Origin: Syntrophus sp963665935
GTDB lineage: Bacteria > Desulfobacterota > Syntrophia > Syntrophales > Syntrophaceae
Assembly (NCBI GenBank): GCA_963665935.1
Contig: OY762510.1
Span: 1-64,000 of the forward strand
Direction of reading: 5' to 3'
Length of the DNA: 64,000 nucleotides
This document shows positions 1 to 8,309 of this stretch, in pieces. A program made the position numbers and the translations under genes. The stretch's first letter is position 1. Each line of letters opens with the position of its first letter. The notes below the pieces were generated by a model. That model saw only the letters and a list, made by a program, of their open reading frames with translations, was not told where the DNA came from and ran no database searches.

Positions 1-371
1 GCACCTGGGAGACGGCCTCCGCTACCCTCGGCTACTCGCGGGATATGTATTACAACAGCGATGGTCAACCGGTCAATGTGGACCGTTTCTCTGCCAGCGC
101 TAACAAGAAGTTCACCGATAAATTCGGCGCGAATGTCAGCGGAACGCTTTACTTCACCAAATCGGATAATAACGACATCAAGGCATACGAGGAAGATTCA
201 CGGTATTACTCGGTTTCACCGAGCCTTTACTACACCTTTACCAAAGATTACAGGCTGGATGTCGGGTATACCTATGCCAACGATTACGACAAGACCCTGG
301 ACCGGTACGAGACCATCGATCGCAATCGAATCTGGATTCTTCTGACTTTCAATTTTCCCTATACCTGGTAA
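1..371 (+). CDS. C-terminal part of an outer-membrane beta-barrel protein
   Basis: The reading frame is open from the window edge (codons in phase from base 3) to a TAA at 369-371, so only about 122 C-terminal residues are visible. The sequence alternates polar and aromatic residues in strand-like blocks (SPSLYYTFTKDYRLDVGYTY) and ends in the aromatic strand ILLTFNFPYTW, as in outer-membrane barrels, where the last residue is usually aromatic. It lies 49 bases ahead of the exopolysaccharide chain-length gene on the same strand. Exosortase-linked exopolysaccharide loci commonly encode such a barrel as the export channel or an associated surface protein. Which one this is cannot be decided without the N-terminus. 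Confidence 0.75.
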   Translation, partial: TWETASATLGYSRDMYYNSDGQPVNVDRFSASANKKFTDKFGANVSGTLYFTKSDNNDIKAYEEDSRYYSVSPSLYYTFTKDYRLDVGYTYANDYDKTLDRYETIDRNRIWILLTFNFPYTW

Positions 372-420
372 AGCGATTCGCTTTACAGGAAGATATTTTC
401 AGGCCGGGGTGCTTTAAATC

Positions 421-2082
421 ATGGAACAAGGGCGAGTCGCCATGCAGCCGCAAAAACAGATGGAACTTCACGAGCTCAAGCAATTGGCTCGTCGATTGCT
501 GAGAAAGCGCGGCAAAACGTTTCTCATCACCTTTCTATCGCTGCTGCCGCTGGCCGTCATTACGGCCTTTGTTCTGCCGCCTGTTTATGTCTCGACATCC
601 ACCATCCTCATCGAAGCGCAGCAGATTCCCCAGGAGTATGTCCGGACCTCGGTGACGAGCTACGTGGAGGAGCGTCTGTCAACCATTTCTCAGCAGATCC
701 TGAGCCGGGCTAAACTCATCGAAATCATCAATCAGTTCAACCTCTACCCGGAAATGCGCCAGACCTTCGCCATGGAGGAAATCATCGGCAACATGCGCAA
801 TGACATCAACCTGGAGACGATCGGCACCGGCAGTTTAGGCAAGAAAGGCAGCTCATCGGCCAAGGGAAAAGAGTCAACGGTGGCCTTTACCCTTTCCTAT
901 AGCGGCAAGGACCCGACCACGGTGCAGAAGGTTGCCAACGTCCTGGCCTCGCTTTATCTGGAGGAAAATTTCAAGAAACGGGGGGAACGGGCCGCGGGGA
1001 CGACGGAGTTCCTCAATACGCAGCTCAATGAACTGAAGAAACAGATGGATGGCTACGCCAACCAGATCAGCGCCTTGAAAAGCGCCCATATGGGTGAGCT
1101 GCCGGAACATGGTGCGGCCAACATCCAGGCTCTCGACCAGCTCCGCCGCGATCTCGATCAGGTCAATACTCAGATCCGCACCGCCCAGGAAAGAAAGGTC
1201 TACCTGGAAAGCCAGCTGACGACGGTGGATCAGTACATCACCAATAAGGAAAAGGGTGAGGTGGAGCAGAATCCCTCGGTCCGTCTGGAGACCCTGCGCA
1301 GCGAATTGATCAATCGCCAGACAACCCTGAGTGATAAGCATCCGGACATCATCCGCCTGAAACGGGAAATTCGGGAACTGGAAAAGCAGCTGGCCGAAGG
1401 GCAGAAAACCGGGGACAAGAAAAAAGCGTCCCTCGGGAAGACAAACATCAATCCTGCCTACACCTCCCTGAAAACCCAGATCGAAACGGCGGCGATGGAC
1501 ATCCGTTCCCTTCAGCAGCAGGGCGCCCAGATTCGCAGCCAGATGGGCGCATACCAAGGCAAGCTGAATCGAGCTCCCATGATTGAAGCGGATTACAAGG
1601 GTCTCCTCAGCGATTACGAAAACGCGAAAAACAAATACAACGACATCATGAACAAACTCCTGGAAGCCAAGGTCGCCCAGGGGATGGAGGAGTCGCAGAA
1701 GGCGGAGCGCTTCACCATCATCGAACCGGCCGCTTACCCGGAGAAACCGGAAAAACCGAACCGGCCTAAGATCCTCCTTGCCGGTCTGTTCCTATCTCTC
1801 TTTGCCGGTGTCGCCCTGGTTGGCGCTCAAGAGATCCTGGATCACTCCATCAAAACGGAGACAGATTTGAATTCCCTGGCCGGGGTTCCCGTGCTGTCCG
1901 TGTTTCCCCTCATGAGCCATGCGGAAGAGAAGGAGAGTTGGCATCTCAATAAAAAAATGCTGCTGATTCTGGCCGCTGCCGTTGTAGCTGCTATCATTCT
2001 GCTGGTTCTGATCCATCTCTTTGTCAGCCCGTTGGACATCCTCTGGCTTCGCGTGGAGCGGAAGATGCTGCTGATGTTTTAG
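421..2082 (+). CDS. Exopolysaccharide chain-length determinant (Wzz/GNVR family, exosortase-system type)
   Basis: This is a polysaccharide co-polymerase expected in the inner membrane, where it sets polymer length and couples to the kinase-like ATPase encoded next. A transmembrane segment lies at about residues 34-52. A long, charged, coiled-coil periplasmic region follows (about 190-420), then the proline-rich PEKPEKPNRPK stretch that precedes the second membrane helix (about 450-470), as in Wzz/GNVR proteins. The protein has a third hydrophobic segment near its C-terminus (about 520-543), which is extra for the family. An internal ATG at 442, preceded by AAGGGCGAG, is a possible alternative start. 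The next gene starts 19 bases downstream, so the two are probably cotranscribed. Confidence 0.88.
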   Translation: MEQGRVAMQPQKQMELHELKQLARRLLRKRGKTFLITFLSLLPLAVITAFVLPPVYVSTSTILIEAQQIPQEYVRTSVTSYVEERLSTISQQILSRAKLIEIINQFNLYPEMRQTFAMEEIIGNMRNDINLETIGTGSLGKKGSSSAKGKESTVAFTLSYSGKDPTTVQKVANVLASLYLEENFKKRGERAAGTTEFLNTQLNELKKQMDGYANQISALKSAHMGELPEHGAANIQALDQLRRDLDQVNTQIRTAQERKVYLESQLTTVDQYITNKEKGEVEQNPSVRLETLRSELINRQTTLSDKHPDIIRLKREIRELEKQLAEGQKTGDKKKASLGKTNINPAYTSLKTQIETAAMDIRSLQQQGAQIRSQMGAYQGKLNRAPMIEADYKGLLSDYENAKNKYNDIMNKLLEAKVAQGMEESQKAERFTIIEPAAYPEKPEKPNRPKILLAGLFLSLFAGVALVGAQEILDHSIKTETDLNSLAGVPVLSVFPLMSHAEEKESWHLNKKMLLILAAAVVAAIILLVLIHLFVSPLDILWLRVERKMLLMF

Positions 2083-2101
2083 TTTATGAATAGGAAAGAC
2101 C

Positions 2102-2926
2102 ATGAGTAAGATACAGAAGGCACTGGAAAAGGCCAAGGAAAGCCGAGGCGATTTTTTCGAGTCTTTAACACGGAATTCGGATTCCTCCAAAGATTTCGAG
2201 AACAACGCGAATCGCCAGCAAAGACAACAGCGCGAAGAAGTACCGGCACCCGTTTACTTTCACACGCGCACAATCCCAGCTGATTTCGAACATCTCGTCC
2301 AGAATCATATCATCCCCGACTGCAAAGGCAGCGCGGCGGCCAATCGCGTCAAAATGCTCCGGACCCAGATTCTGAACAAAATGGCCAAGGAAGGGAAAAA
2401 CGCCCTGCTGATCACCAGCGCCAACCCCGGCGAAGGAAAGACCTTGACGGCCATCAATCTGGCCATCAGCATCTCCCAGGAAATGGATCGGACCACCCTG
2501 CTTGTGGATTCCGACCTCCGCAAACCCTCGATCCACAGGTATTTCGGTTTTGAAGTCGGTCAGGGACTTTCCGACTACCTCAGAAAAGACATTCCTCTCA
2601 GCGATCTCCTGGTCTCTCCCGGCATCGAAAAGCTCGTTATTCTTCCCGGGGGAAAGCCCTTGACCAACTCCTCGGAGCTCCTAGGATCGCCTCGAATGGA
2701 ATCCCTGATCATGGAACTGAAGGAGCGGTATGAAAATCGCTTTATCATCTTTGACAGTTGCTCCCTGCTGGAGTACGCCGATCCGCTCGTCCTTTCCCGA
2801 TTTCTCGATGGGATTCTGATCGTGGTGGAAGCGGAAAAAACGACCAAAAACGATCTGAAACGAACCTTTGAACTGCTCAAGGACAAACCGGTGATCGGCA
2901 CCCTCCTGAACAAACTCAGAGATTAA
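2102..2926 (+). CDS. BY-kinase-like ATPase of the exosortase exopolysaccharide system (CpsD/CapB family)
   Basis: A 274-residue cytoplasmic P-loop protein that begins with MSKIQKALEKAKESR, the N-terminus typical of exosortase-associated tyrosine autokinases. Walker A is SANPGEGKT at about 106-114. Walker A' is LLVDSDLRKP at about 132-141. A Walker-B-like FIIFDSCS follows near residue 220. These are the hallmarks of bacterial tyrosine kinases that partner with Wzz proteins. The C-terminus ends in NKLRD and has no tyrosine cluster, so autophosphorylation at the classical site is not obvious. It sits between the chain-length gene and an ExeA-like ATPase, and the three probably form one operon. 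Confidence 0.85.
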   Translation: MSKIQKALEKAKESRGDFFESLTRNSDSSKDFENNANRQQRQQREEVPAPVYFHTRTIPADFEHLVQNHIIPDCKGSAAANRVKMLRTQILNKMAKEGKNALLITSANPGEGKTLTAINLAISISQEMDRTTLLVDSDLRKPSIHRYFGFEVGQGLSDYLRKDIPLSDLLVSPGIEKLVILPGGKPLTNSSELLGSPRMESLIMELKERYENRFIIFDSCSLLEYADPLVLSRFLDGILIVVEAEKTTKNDLKRTFELLKDKPVIGTLLNKLRD

Positions 2927-2938
2927 GGAATAACTTCC

Positions 2939-4036
2939 ATGTATGAATCATTTTACGGCCTGAAGGAAAACCCCTTTAACCTGACTCCGGACCCCTCCTA
3001 TCTGTTCATGAGCAAAGTCCACGAGGACGCTTACACCCATCTGGAATACGCCATCGTGGAGAGCAAGGGATTCGTCGTCATTACGGGAGAAATCGGCTCC
3101 GGAAAAACGACCCTGATCAATCTTCTCTTGAGCAAGATCCAACAGAACATCCAGGTGGGTGTGATCAACCAGACCCTGATTTCACCAACCCAGTTCCTCA
3201 AAATGGTCTGCCAGGAATTCGAACTGCCGACCGATTCCCGGGATAAAGCCGAACTTCTTGATCTCATTCACTCTTTTCTTTTGAAACAGTTCTCGCGGAA
3301 AAAGAGGGTGACCCTGATCATCGATGAAGCGCAGAATCTGCCGGACAACACCGTGGAAGAGATCCGCATGCTCTCGAATCTGGAATCGGAAAAGCACCAT
3401 CTGATTCAGATGATTCTCGTCGGCCAGCCGGAGTTGAAATACAAACTGCAGCAGAAAAGACTGGAACAGTTCGTTCAGCGTGTCACGGTCTACTGTCATT
3501 TGAGTGGTCTCGACCGCGATGAAGCAGCCCATTACATCCGCCACCGCCTCTCCATCGCCGGGGCGGAAAATCCGGAACTCTTCACGGAAGAGGCCATTGA
3601 CGCCATCCACCGCTACGCCCGGGGAATTCCCCGGCTTATCAACATCCTCTGCGACGCGGCCCTGGTCTATGGCTTTGCCGACGAACTCCGCGCCATAGAT
3701 AAAATTGTCATTGAAGACGTGATTGCGGAAAGGAAAATCGGCGGCATCTTTCCGGAACAGGACGCGGAACAAGAGGCCGATCTGCCCCTGATGCCCGAGT
3801 ATGGCCAAATGCGATCATCAGGAAGAGAGCAGCAGTTTTCTTCGATCGAAAGCCGGCTTCAACTGCTCGAAAGCCTCGTGGCGGACATCAACTCCCGCCT
3901 GGGCGTCCTTTTCGACCGGAAAGAGCAGCAGGATGAACGGGTCCTTCAACTGCTGCAAATGCTCAAAGAAAGCAATGAAAGCAGAGTGGCGCTGATGGCG
4001 GAGATTGCCGCGCTCAAAGGTCAGCCATCGAACTGA
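2939..4036 (+). CDS. ExeA/GspA-like AAA ATPase of the exosortase exopolysaccharide locus
   Basis: A 365-residue protein starting MYESFYGLKENPFNLTPDPS, the N-terminus typical of the ExeA-like ATPases found in exosortase exopolysaccharide loci. Walker A is GEIGSGKTT at about 50-58 and Walker B is VTLIIDEAQ at about 124-132. A sensor/lid region lies near AGAENPELFTEEA, and a coiled-coil tail follows from about 295. It starts 13 bases after the kinase gene. The role is inferred to be energising or organising the envelope-spanning assembly. The biochemical substrate is not known from sequence. The family also includes type II secretion and transposition ATPases, but the neighbourhood argues for exopolysaccharide work. 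Confidence 0.85.
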   Translation: MYESFYGLKENPFNLTPDPSYLFMSKVHEDAYTHLEYAIVESKGFVVITGEIGSGKTTLINLLLSKIQQNIQVGVINQTLISPTQFLKMVCQEFELPTDSRDKAELLDLIHSFLLKQFSRKKRVTLIIDEAQNLPDNTVEEIRMLSNLESEKHHLIQMILVGQPELKYKLQQKRLEQFVQRVTVYCHLSGLDRDEAAHYIRHRLSIAGAENPELFTEEAIDAIHRYARGIPRLINILCDAALVYGFADELRAIDKIVIEDVIAERKIGGIFPEQDAEQEADLPLMPEYGQMRSSGREQQFSSIESRLQLLESLVADINSRLGVLFDRKEQQDERVLQLLQMLKESNESRVALMAEIAALKGQPSN

Positions 4037-4439
4037 CAGATCTCCCATCACTATTCCCTCCTACAGGGCTTAAGCCCCAACGCAACAGGTTTTACCTGGG
4101 ATTCAGCTGATATTCATTGCGTAATCAGAAAAGTTTACAATTCATCCCGAGTATTTTATATTCCCCAAGCTTTTTGATGTCTATCCCTATGATTTTTCTC
4201 TTCTTCCAAGCCTCTTTTTTCCTTAGCCTGGACAGGGAATAATTCAGGTTTTTAGAGGGATCAAATCAGGGTTTTCCCTTATTGTCCTGATAAACGGAAT
4301 TTTATATTAAGATAATCGTTTCATAGAGAAAAGGCACAAAGGATATTCACCAGGCACTTTGAACTGGGATCACAGCTGCCGGTCGCATTGGCCGCTCACG
4401 AGTCCATTTTTTTGCAAATTGAGCAAGTAAAGGGTCATC
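4037..4439 (+). other. Intergenic region before the sugar-transferase gene
   Basis: About 400 bases with no convincing open frame. It is AT-rich around 4140-4330. A candidate -24/-12 element near its 3' end is listed separately. A short GGGCTTAAGCCC palindrome lies near 4067, but I see no clear terminator with a T-run and no riboswitch that I recognise. Confidence 0.6.
4365..4380 (+). promoter_or_regulatory. Possible sigma-54 (-24/-12) promoter
   Basis: TGGGATCACAGCTGCC keeps the GG-N10-GC spacing and the TGG/TGC cores of the sigma-54 consensus, but positions 4-6 differ from TGGCAC. It would start transcription about 50 bases ahead of the sugar-transferase gene. The window encodes a sigma-54 activator (PrsR), which makes this plausible. 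By itself the match is weak and could be chance in 400 bases. Confidence 0.3.
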
Positions 4440-5624
4440 ATGGCGAAAATATCAGAAGCCGAACAGGAGTCAGACTTCCGCTCCCCGTCCAGTTCTGCCG
4501 CATCCTTCTCCTCGGCGTCACCGTCTGAAGAGTTTTGCAGCGAAACCCTTTTTCATGAAAAGCTGCTTCGGGAAAGACAGCGAACCGACCGGACGGGACG
4601 GCCTTTCCTGCTCATGCAGATCGATCTGGAATCCCTCCAGAAAAAAGAACCTAAAAAGAACAGCAAAGACCTTGAGCATATGGAGCGAAAACTGATCGCA
4701 GGCATCTGTTCGCCCATCCGGCAAACGGACATTGCAGGATGGTTTGCTTCTTCTTCCGTAATCGGCGTCATCTACACGGAAATCGACAAGGAAAAACGGT
4801 TTGAGATCCGGGAAAAGCTGACCACGCGGGTTCGAGAGCAATTGGCGGAAATCCTCGGACCGGAATTGAGCACGGTGCATATTTCCTTTCAATTCTATCC
4901 CATGGATTTCGACCCCCAGAAAGAGTCTTCCTTCAAGCTCTATTTCTCTTCAGGAACGAAGGAAGACAAGGGCAAAAAGTCCCTCTCCCTGTTGTTCAAA
5001 AGAATCTTTGATATCTTCGGGGGGCTCTGCGGGCTTCTTCTCTTTTCCCCATGCTTTCTTCTTCTCCCTTTTCTCATCAAAAAGACCTCCCCCGGTCCTG
5101 TTTTCTTTCGGCAGACCAGGCTGGGACTGAACGGGAAGCCCTTCGTCTTCCTGAAATTTCGCAGCATGACGGTAGACAACGACGCAACCATCCATCAGGA
5201 ATTTATCAAGGCGCTGATTGAGAAGGAACCCGCCTCTTCCGACTCTCCGTCAAAGGACGAGGAAAAGGTCTACAAGATCCAGAGCGATCCCCGAGTTACC
5301 TCGGTGGGTCATTTCCTGAGAAAAACCAGCCTCGACGAGATCCCGCAGTTTCTCAACGTCCTGCGGGGGGAAATGTCTCTCATCGGCCCCAGGCCCCCAA
5401 TCCCTTACGAACTGGAACATTATGAACCCTGGCATCGTCGCAGGATTATGGAAGTCAAACCCGGAATTACCGGCCTCTGGCAAGTCAACGGCCGCAGCAT
5501 CTGCAGTTTTGATGAAATGGTAAGACTCGATCTTCAGTACAGCCGGGACTGGTCCCTCTGGCTCGATCTCAAGATCCTCGTCAAAACGCCATGGGTCATG
5601 ATTGCAGGCAAAGGCGCCTATTAA
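4440..5624 (+). CDS. Polyprenyl-phosphate sugar-1-phosphate transferase with degenerate GGDEF-like N-terminus
   Basis: Initiates the repeat unit by moving a sugar-1-phosphate onto undecaprenyl phosphate at the inner membrane. The bacterial sugar transferase domain spans about residues 187-394: KRIFDIFGG, a membrane helix at about 190-213, then SPGPVFFRQTRLG, KFRSM, TSLDEIPQFLNVLRGEMS, GPRPP and GITGLWQVNGRS. Instead of the usual multi-helix N-terminus there is a soluble region (about 33-165). Its pattern (RTDRTGRPFLLMQIDLESL, later DIAGWFASSSVIGVIYTE) resembles a GGDEF fold without a GG(D/E)EF motif, so cyclase activity is unlikely. The stretch before residue 33 is Ser-rich. The gene starts an operon-like run with the nucleotide-sugar genes that follow. 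Confidence 0.9.
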   Translation: MAKISEAEQESDFRSPSSSAASFSSASPSEEFCSETLFHEKLLRERQRTDRTGRPFLLMQIDLESLQKKEPKKNSKDLEHMERKLIAGICSPIRQTDIAGWFASSSVIGVIYTEIDKEKRFEIREKLTTRVREQLAEILGPELSTVHISFQFYPMDFDPQKESSFKLYFSSGTKEDKGKKSLSLLFKRIFDIFGGLCGLLLFSPCFLLLPFLIKKTSPGPVFFRQTRLGLNGKPFVFLKFRSMTVDNDATIHQEFIKALIEKEPASSDSPSKDEEKVYKIQSDPRVTSVGHFLRKTSLDEIPQFLNVLRGEMSLIGPRPPIPYELEHYEPWHRRRIMEVKPGITGLWQVNGRSICSFDEMVRLDLQYSRDWSLWLDLKILVKTPWVMIAGKGAY

Positions 5625-5692
5625 ACTGAACCTTAATTCAAAATGCGGCAGTCCCAAAAAATCTGGCACTGTAAGCGGAGAGGAGAAATTGC

Positions 5693-6694
5693 GTGATTAG
5701 AATCGGCGTTATCGGATATGGTTACTGGGGACCAAACATTGTAAGAAATTTCAATTCAATCGAAGGCGCCTGTGTGGCGGCTGTCTGCGACATGAATGCC
5801 AATGCCCTGAAAAAGGTCAGTGCCGCCTGGCCGGGCATCAGAACAACCATGGACAGCAATGAAATCATTTCCTCGGGAGACATCGACGCCATTGCCGTTG
5901 TCACCCCTGTCTATACACACTTTGAACTGGCCAAGAAGGCCCTCCAGGAGGGCAAACATATCTTTGTCGAAAAGCCCTTCACCTCCACTTCCGCCCAGGC
6001 GGCGGAACTGAATGAACTGGCGGCCAAGAAGAACCTCACCATCATGGTGGATCATACCTTCCTCTTCACCGGGGCCGTTCGAAAGATCAAGGAGCTGATG
6101 GATGCGGGGGAGCTTGGCAACCTGTATTACTTCGATTCCATGAGGGTGAATCTGGGCCTCTTCCAGCATGACATCAACGTCATCTGGGATCTCGCGCCCC
6201 ACGATCTTTCCATCATGGACTATCTCGTCAAGGAAGCTCCCCAGGCGATTGTGGCCAGCGGTACGTCCCATTTCAACGGATTGGAAGATGTGGCCTACGT
6301 TTCCTGTTATTTTTCGAACAACATGATTGCCCACTTCAACGTCAACTGGCTTTCCCCCGTCAAGGTAAGAACGATGCTGATCGGCGGGGACAAAAAGATG
6401 CTGGTCTGGAATGATCTGGAGGCGGATGAAAAAATCAGGATTTATGACAAGGGAGCGGACGTGCAAAACCAGGAAGGCGTTTATAATCTTCTCATCAACT
6501 ACCGATCCGGAGATGCGTGGATGCCCAAGGTGGAAGCGACGGAAGCGCTGAAAATGGAAGCCAACTACTTTGTGGATTGTGTCTCCAACAACAAGATCCC
6601 CATCAATGATGGCCAGGCGGGGATGCGGGTCGTCAAGATCCTGGAAGCCGCCAACAATTCCCTGAAAAACAAAGGAGCCATGATCTACCTATGA
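5693..6694 (+). CDS. Gfo/Idh/MocA-family nucleotide-sugar oxidoreductase (WbpB/WlbA-like)
   Basis: An NAD(P)-dependent sugar dehydrogenase. The Rossmann motif VIGYGYWGPN is at residues 6-15 and the family EKP motif at about 93-95 (VEKPFTST). The start is GTG at 5693, well placed behind GGAGAGGAG. Its last four bases overlap the start of a hexapeptide acetyltransferase (ATGA), which is followed by a DegT aminotransferase. In this three-gene order the family member WbpB/WlbA oxidises UDP-GlcNAcA at C3, after which the aminotransferase and acetyltransferase yield UDP-GlcNAc(3NAc)A. That pathway is inferred from context. A different 3-oxo sugar is possible. Confidence 0.85.
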   Translation: MIRIGVIGYGYWGPNIVRNFNSIEGACVAAVCDMNANALKKVSAAWPGIRTTMDSNEIISSGDIDAIAVVTPVYTHFELAKKALQEGKHIFVEKPFTSTSAQAAELNELAAKKNLTIMVDHTFLFTGAVRKIKELMDAGELGNLYYFDSMRVNLGLFQHDINVIWDLAPHDLSIMDYLVKEAPQAIVASGTSHFNGLEDVAYVSCYFSNNMIAHFNVNWLSPVKVRTMLIGGDKKMLVWNDLEADEKIRIYDKGADVQNQEGVYNLLINYRSGDAWMPKVEATEALKMEANYFVDCVSNNKIPINDGQAGMRVVKILEAANNSLKNKGAMIYL

Positions 6695-7164
6695 GCCAGT
6701 ATCTGTGCATTGCCGATGATGTCCGGCTGGGAGAGAACGTCAAGCTGTCCAAATTCATCAACGCCTATGGCTGCACCATCGGCGACAACACCAAAATCGG
6801 CGCCTTTGTGGAAATCCAGAAAAACGCCACCATCGGCAAGAACTGCAAGATTTCCAGCCACACCTTCATCTGTGAAGGCGTCACCATCGAGGACGAGGTC
6901 TTTGTTGGCCATAATGTGGCCTTCATCAATGACACCTATCCCCGGGCAACCACGGCGGGCGGCGGCCTGCAGACCGAAGCGGACTGGCAGGTGGAACCCA
7001 CCAGGGTTAAAAAGGGGGCTTCCATCGGTTCCGGCTGCACGATTCTGAGCCGGGTCACAATCGGAGAAAACACCCTGATCGGAGCAGGCAGCGTGGTGAC
7101 CCACGACGTCCCGGACAACGCCATTGTGGCCGGTAATCCCGCAACTTACCTCAGGAATATTTGA
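6691..7164 (+). CDS. Hexapeptide-repeat N-acetyltransferase (WbpD-like)
   Basis: A 157-residue left-handed beta-helix acyltransferase. Isoleucine-patch hexapeptides run nearly throughout (for example IGDNTKIGAFVEIQKNATIG and IGSGCTILSRVTIGENTLIG). The C-terminal VPDNAIVAGNPA motif is typical of sugar N-acetyltransferases that modify amino groups on UDP- or dTDP-sugars. A loop at about 74-110 (DTYPRATTAGGG) matches the substrate loop seen in WbpD-like enzymes. Translation is coupled to the upstream oxidoreductase by an ATGA overlap. The inferred role is acetylation of the 3-amino group made by the adjacent aminotransferase. Confidence 0.87.
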   Translation: MSQYLCIADDVRLGENVKLSKFINAYGCTIGDNTKIGAFVEIQKNATIGKNCKISSHTFICEGVTIEDEVFVGHNVAFINDTYPRATTAGGGLQTEADWQVEPTRVKKGASIGSGCTILSRVTIGENTLIGAGSVVTHDVPDNAIVAGNPATYLRNI

Positions 7165-7205
7165 TCGATTTTATAACGACTTTTCATAGACAAGGAGATA
7201 CGTTC

Positions 7206-8309
7206 ATGCAGGTTCCTTTTCTCGATTTGAAAGCGCAGTACAGAAGCATCAAGGAAGAAATAGATGCGGCCATGCAGGCCGTTGTAGATCAGACCGCCTT
7301 TGCCGGCGGACCGTTCGTTGCCCGCTTTGAAGAGGCCTTTGCCAAGTTCTGCGGGTGTTCATATGCTGTCGGTACGGGCAGCGGCACGGACGCCCTCTGG
7401 ATGGCATTGATCGCTTCCGGGGTAGGTCCAGGCGATGAAGTCATCACCGTCCCTGATACATTCATGGCCACGGCGGAAGCCATCTCGTTCTGCGGCGCCA
7501 AACCCGTCTTTGTGGATGTGGTGGAAAGCACCTGCAACATGGATCCGGAAAAACTGGAGGGTGCCATTACAGCGCGAACCAAGGCGATTATCCCCGTTCA
7601 TCTCTTCGGCCAACCGGCAGATATGGATCCCATTATGGAAGTCGCCCGCAAACATGGCCTCCTGGTAATCGAGGACGCCTGCCAGGCTCATGGCGCACAA
7701 TATAAAGGTAAAAGGGCCGGTTCCATCGGCGATGCCGGCTGCTTCAGCTTCTATCCCGGTAAAAACCTCGGGGCTTATGGGGAAGCAGGAGCGGTCGTGA
7801 CCAACAGCGAGACCTTGGCGGAGAAGATGCGCATGTTCCGCGATCATGGACAGGCGCGCAAGTACGAACATGAAATGATCGGCTGGAACGCCCGCATGGA
7901 TGGTCTGCAGGGCGCCGTTTTATCGGCCAAGCTGAATCACCTGGAAGACTGGAACAATGCCCGGCGGCAGAATGCCCATCTCTACAATGACCTTCTCCTG
8001 GGGGTGCCCGGCATCATTCTGCCCACAGAGGCGGACTACGCCCGCCATATCTATCACATTTACGCCATCCGGACCGCCAAACGAGACAGCCTCATGGCCT
8101 ACCTTTCGGAGAAGGGAATCGCTTGCGGGATTCACTACCCGGTTCCGGTTCACCTCCAGAAGGCCTATCAGGATCTCGGCCATGCTGAGGGAAGTTTCCC
8201 TGTGGTAGAGCGGTGCGCCGCTGAATTCGTCTCGCTCCCAATGTTCCCGGAATTGACCGCTGAACAGATTTCTTTCGTCGCTGATGGAATCAAGGGGTTC
8301 TGTGGGTGA
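7206..8309 (+). CDS. DegT/DnrJ/EryC1-family PLP aminotransferase (WbpE-like)
   Basis: Transfers an amino group to a keto nucleotide-sugar using pyridoxal phosphate. The start at 7206 is preferred because AAGGAG precedes it; the frame is open further upstream but without a ribosome site. The GTGSGTDAL phosphate-binding region, the ED-CQAHGA motif and the active-site lysine in SFYPGKNLGAYGEAG (K186 from this start) are all present. At 367 residues it is the usual size. It completes the oxidoreductase/acetyltransferase/aminotransferase trio. Its end overlaps the start of the FemAB-like gene, so the four genes are likely one transcription unit. Confidence 0.88.
   Translation: MQVPFLDLKAQYRSIKEEIDAAMQAVVDQTAFAGGPFVARFEEAFAKFCGCSYAVGTGSGTDALWMALIASGVGPGDEVITVPDTFMATAEAISFCGAKPVFVDVVESTCNMDPEKLEGAITARTKAIIPVHLFGQPADMDPIMEVARKHGLLVIEDACQAHGAQYKGKRAGSIGDAGCFSFYPGKNLGAYGEAGAVVTNSETLAEKMRMFRDHGQARKYEHEMIGWNARMDGLQGAVLSAKLNHLEDWNNARRQNAHLYNDLLLGVPGIILPTEADYARHIYHIYAIRTAKRDSLMAYLSEKGIACGIHYPVPVHLQKAYQDLGHAEGSFPVVERCAAEFVSLPMFPELTAEQISFVADGIKGFCG

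Noticed and set aside
874..1557. 227-residue minus-strand open frame
   Set aside because: It lies wholly opposite the chain-length determinant, has no family pattern or ribosome site, and its openness follows from the GC-rich codons of the real gene.
3182..3808. 208-residue minus-strand open frame
   Set aside because: Antisense to the ExeA-like ATPase; no recognisable motif.
5756..6466. 236-residue minus-strand open frame
   Set aside because: Antisense to the oxidoreductase gene, without domain pattern or initiation site.
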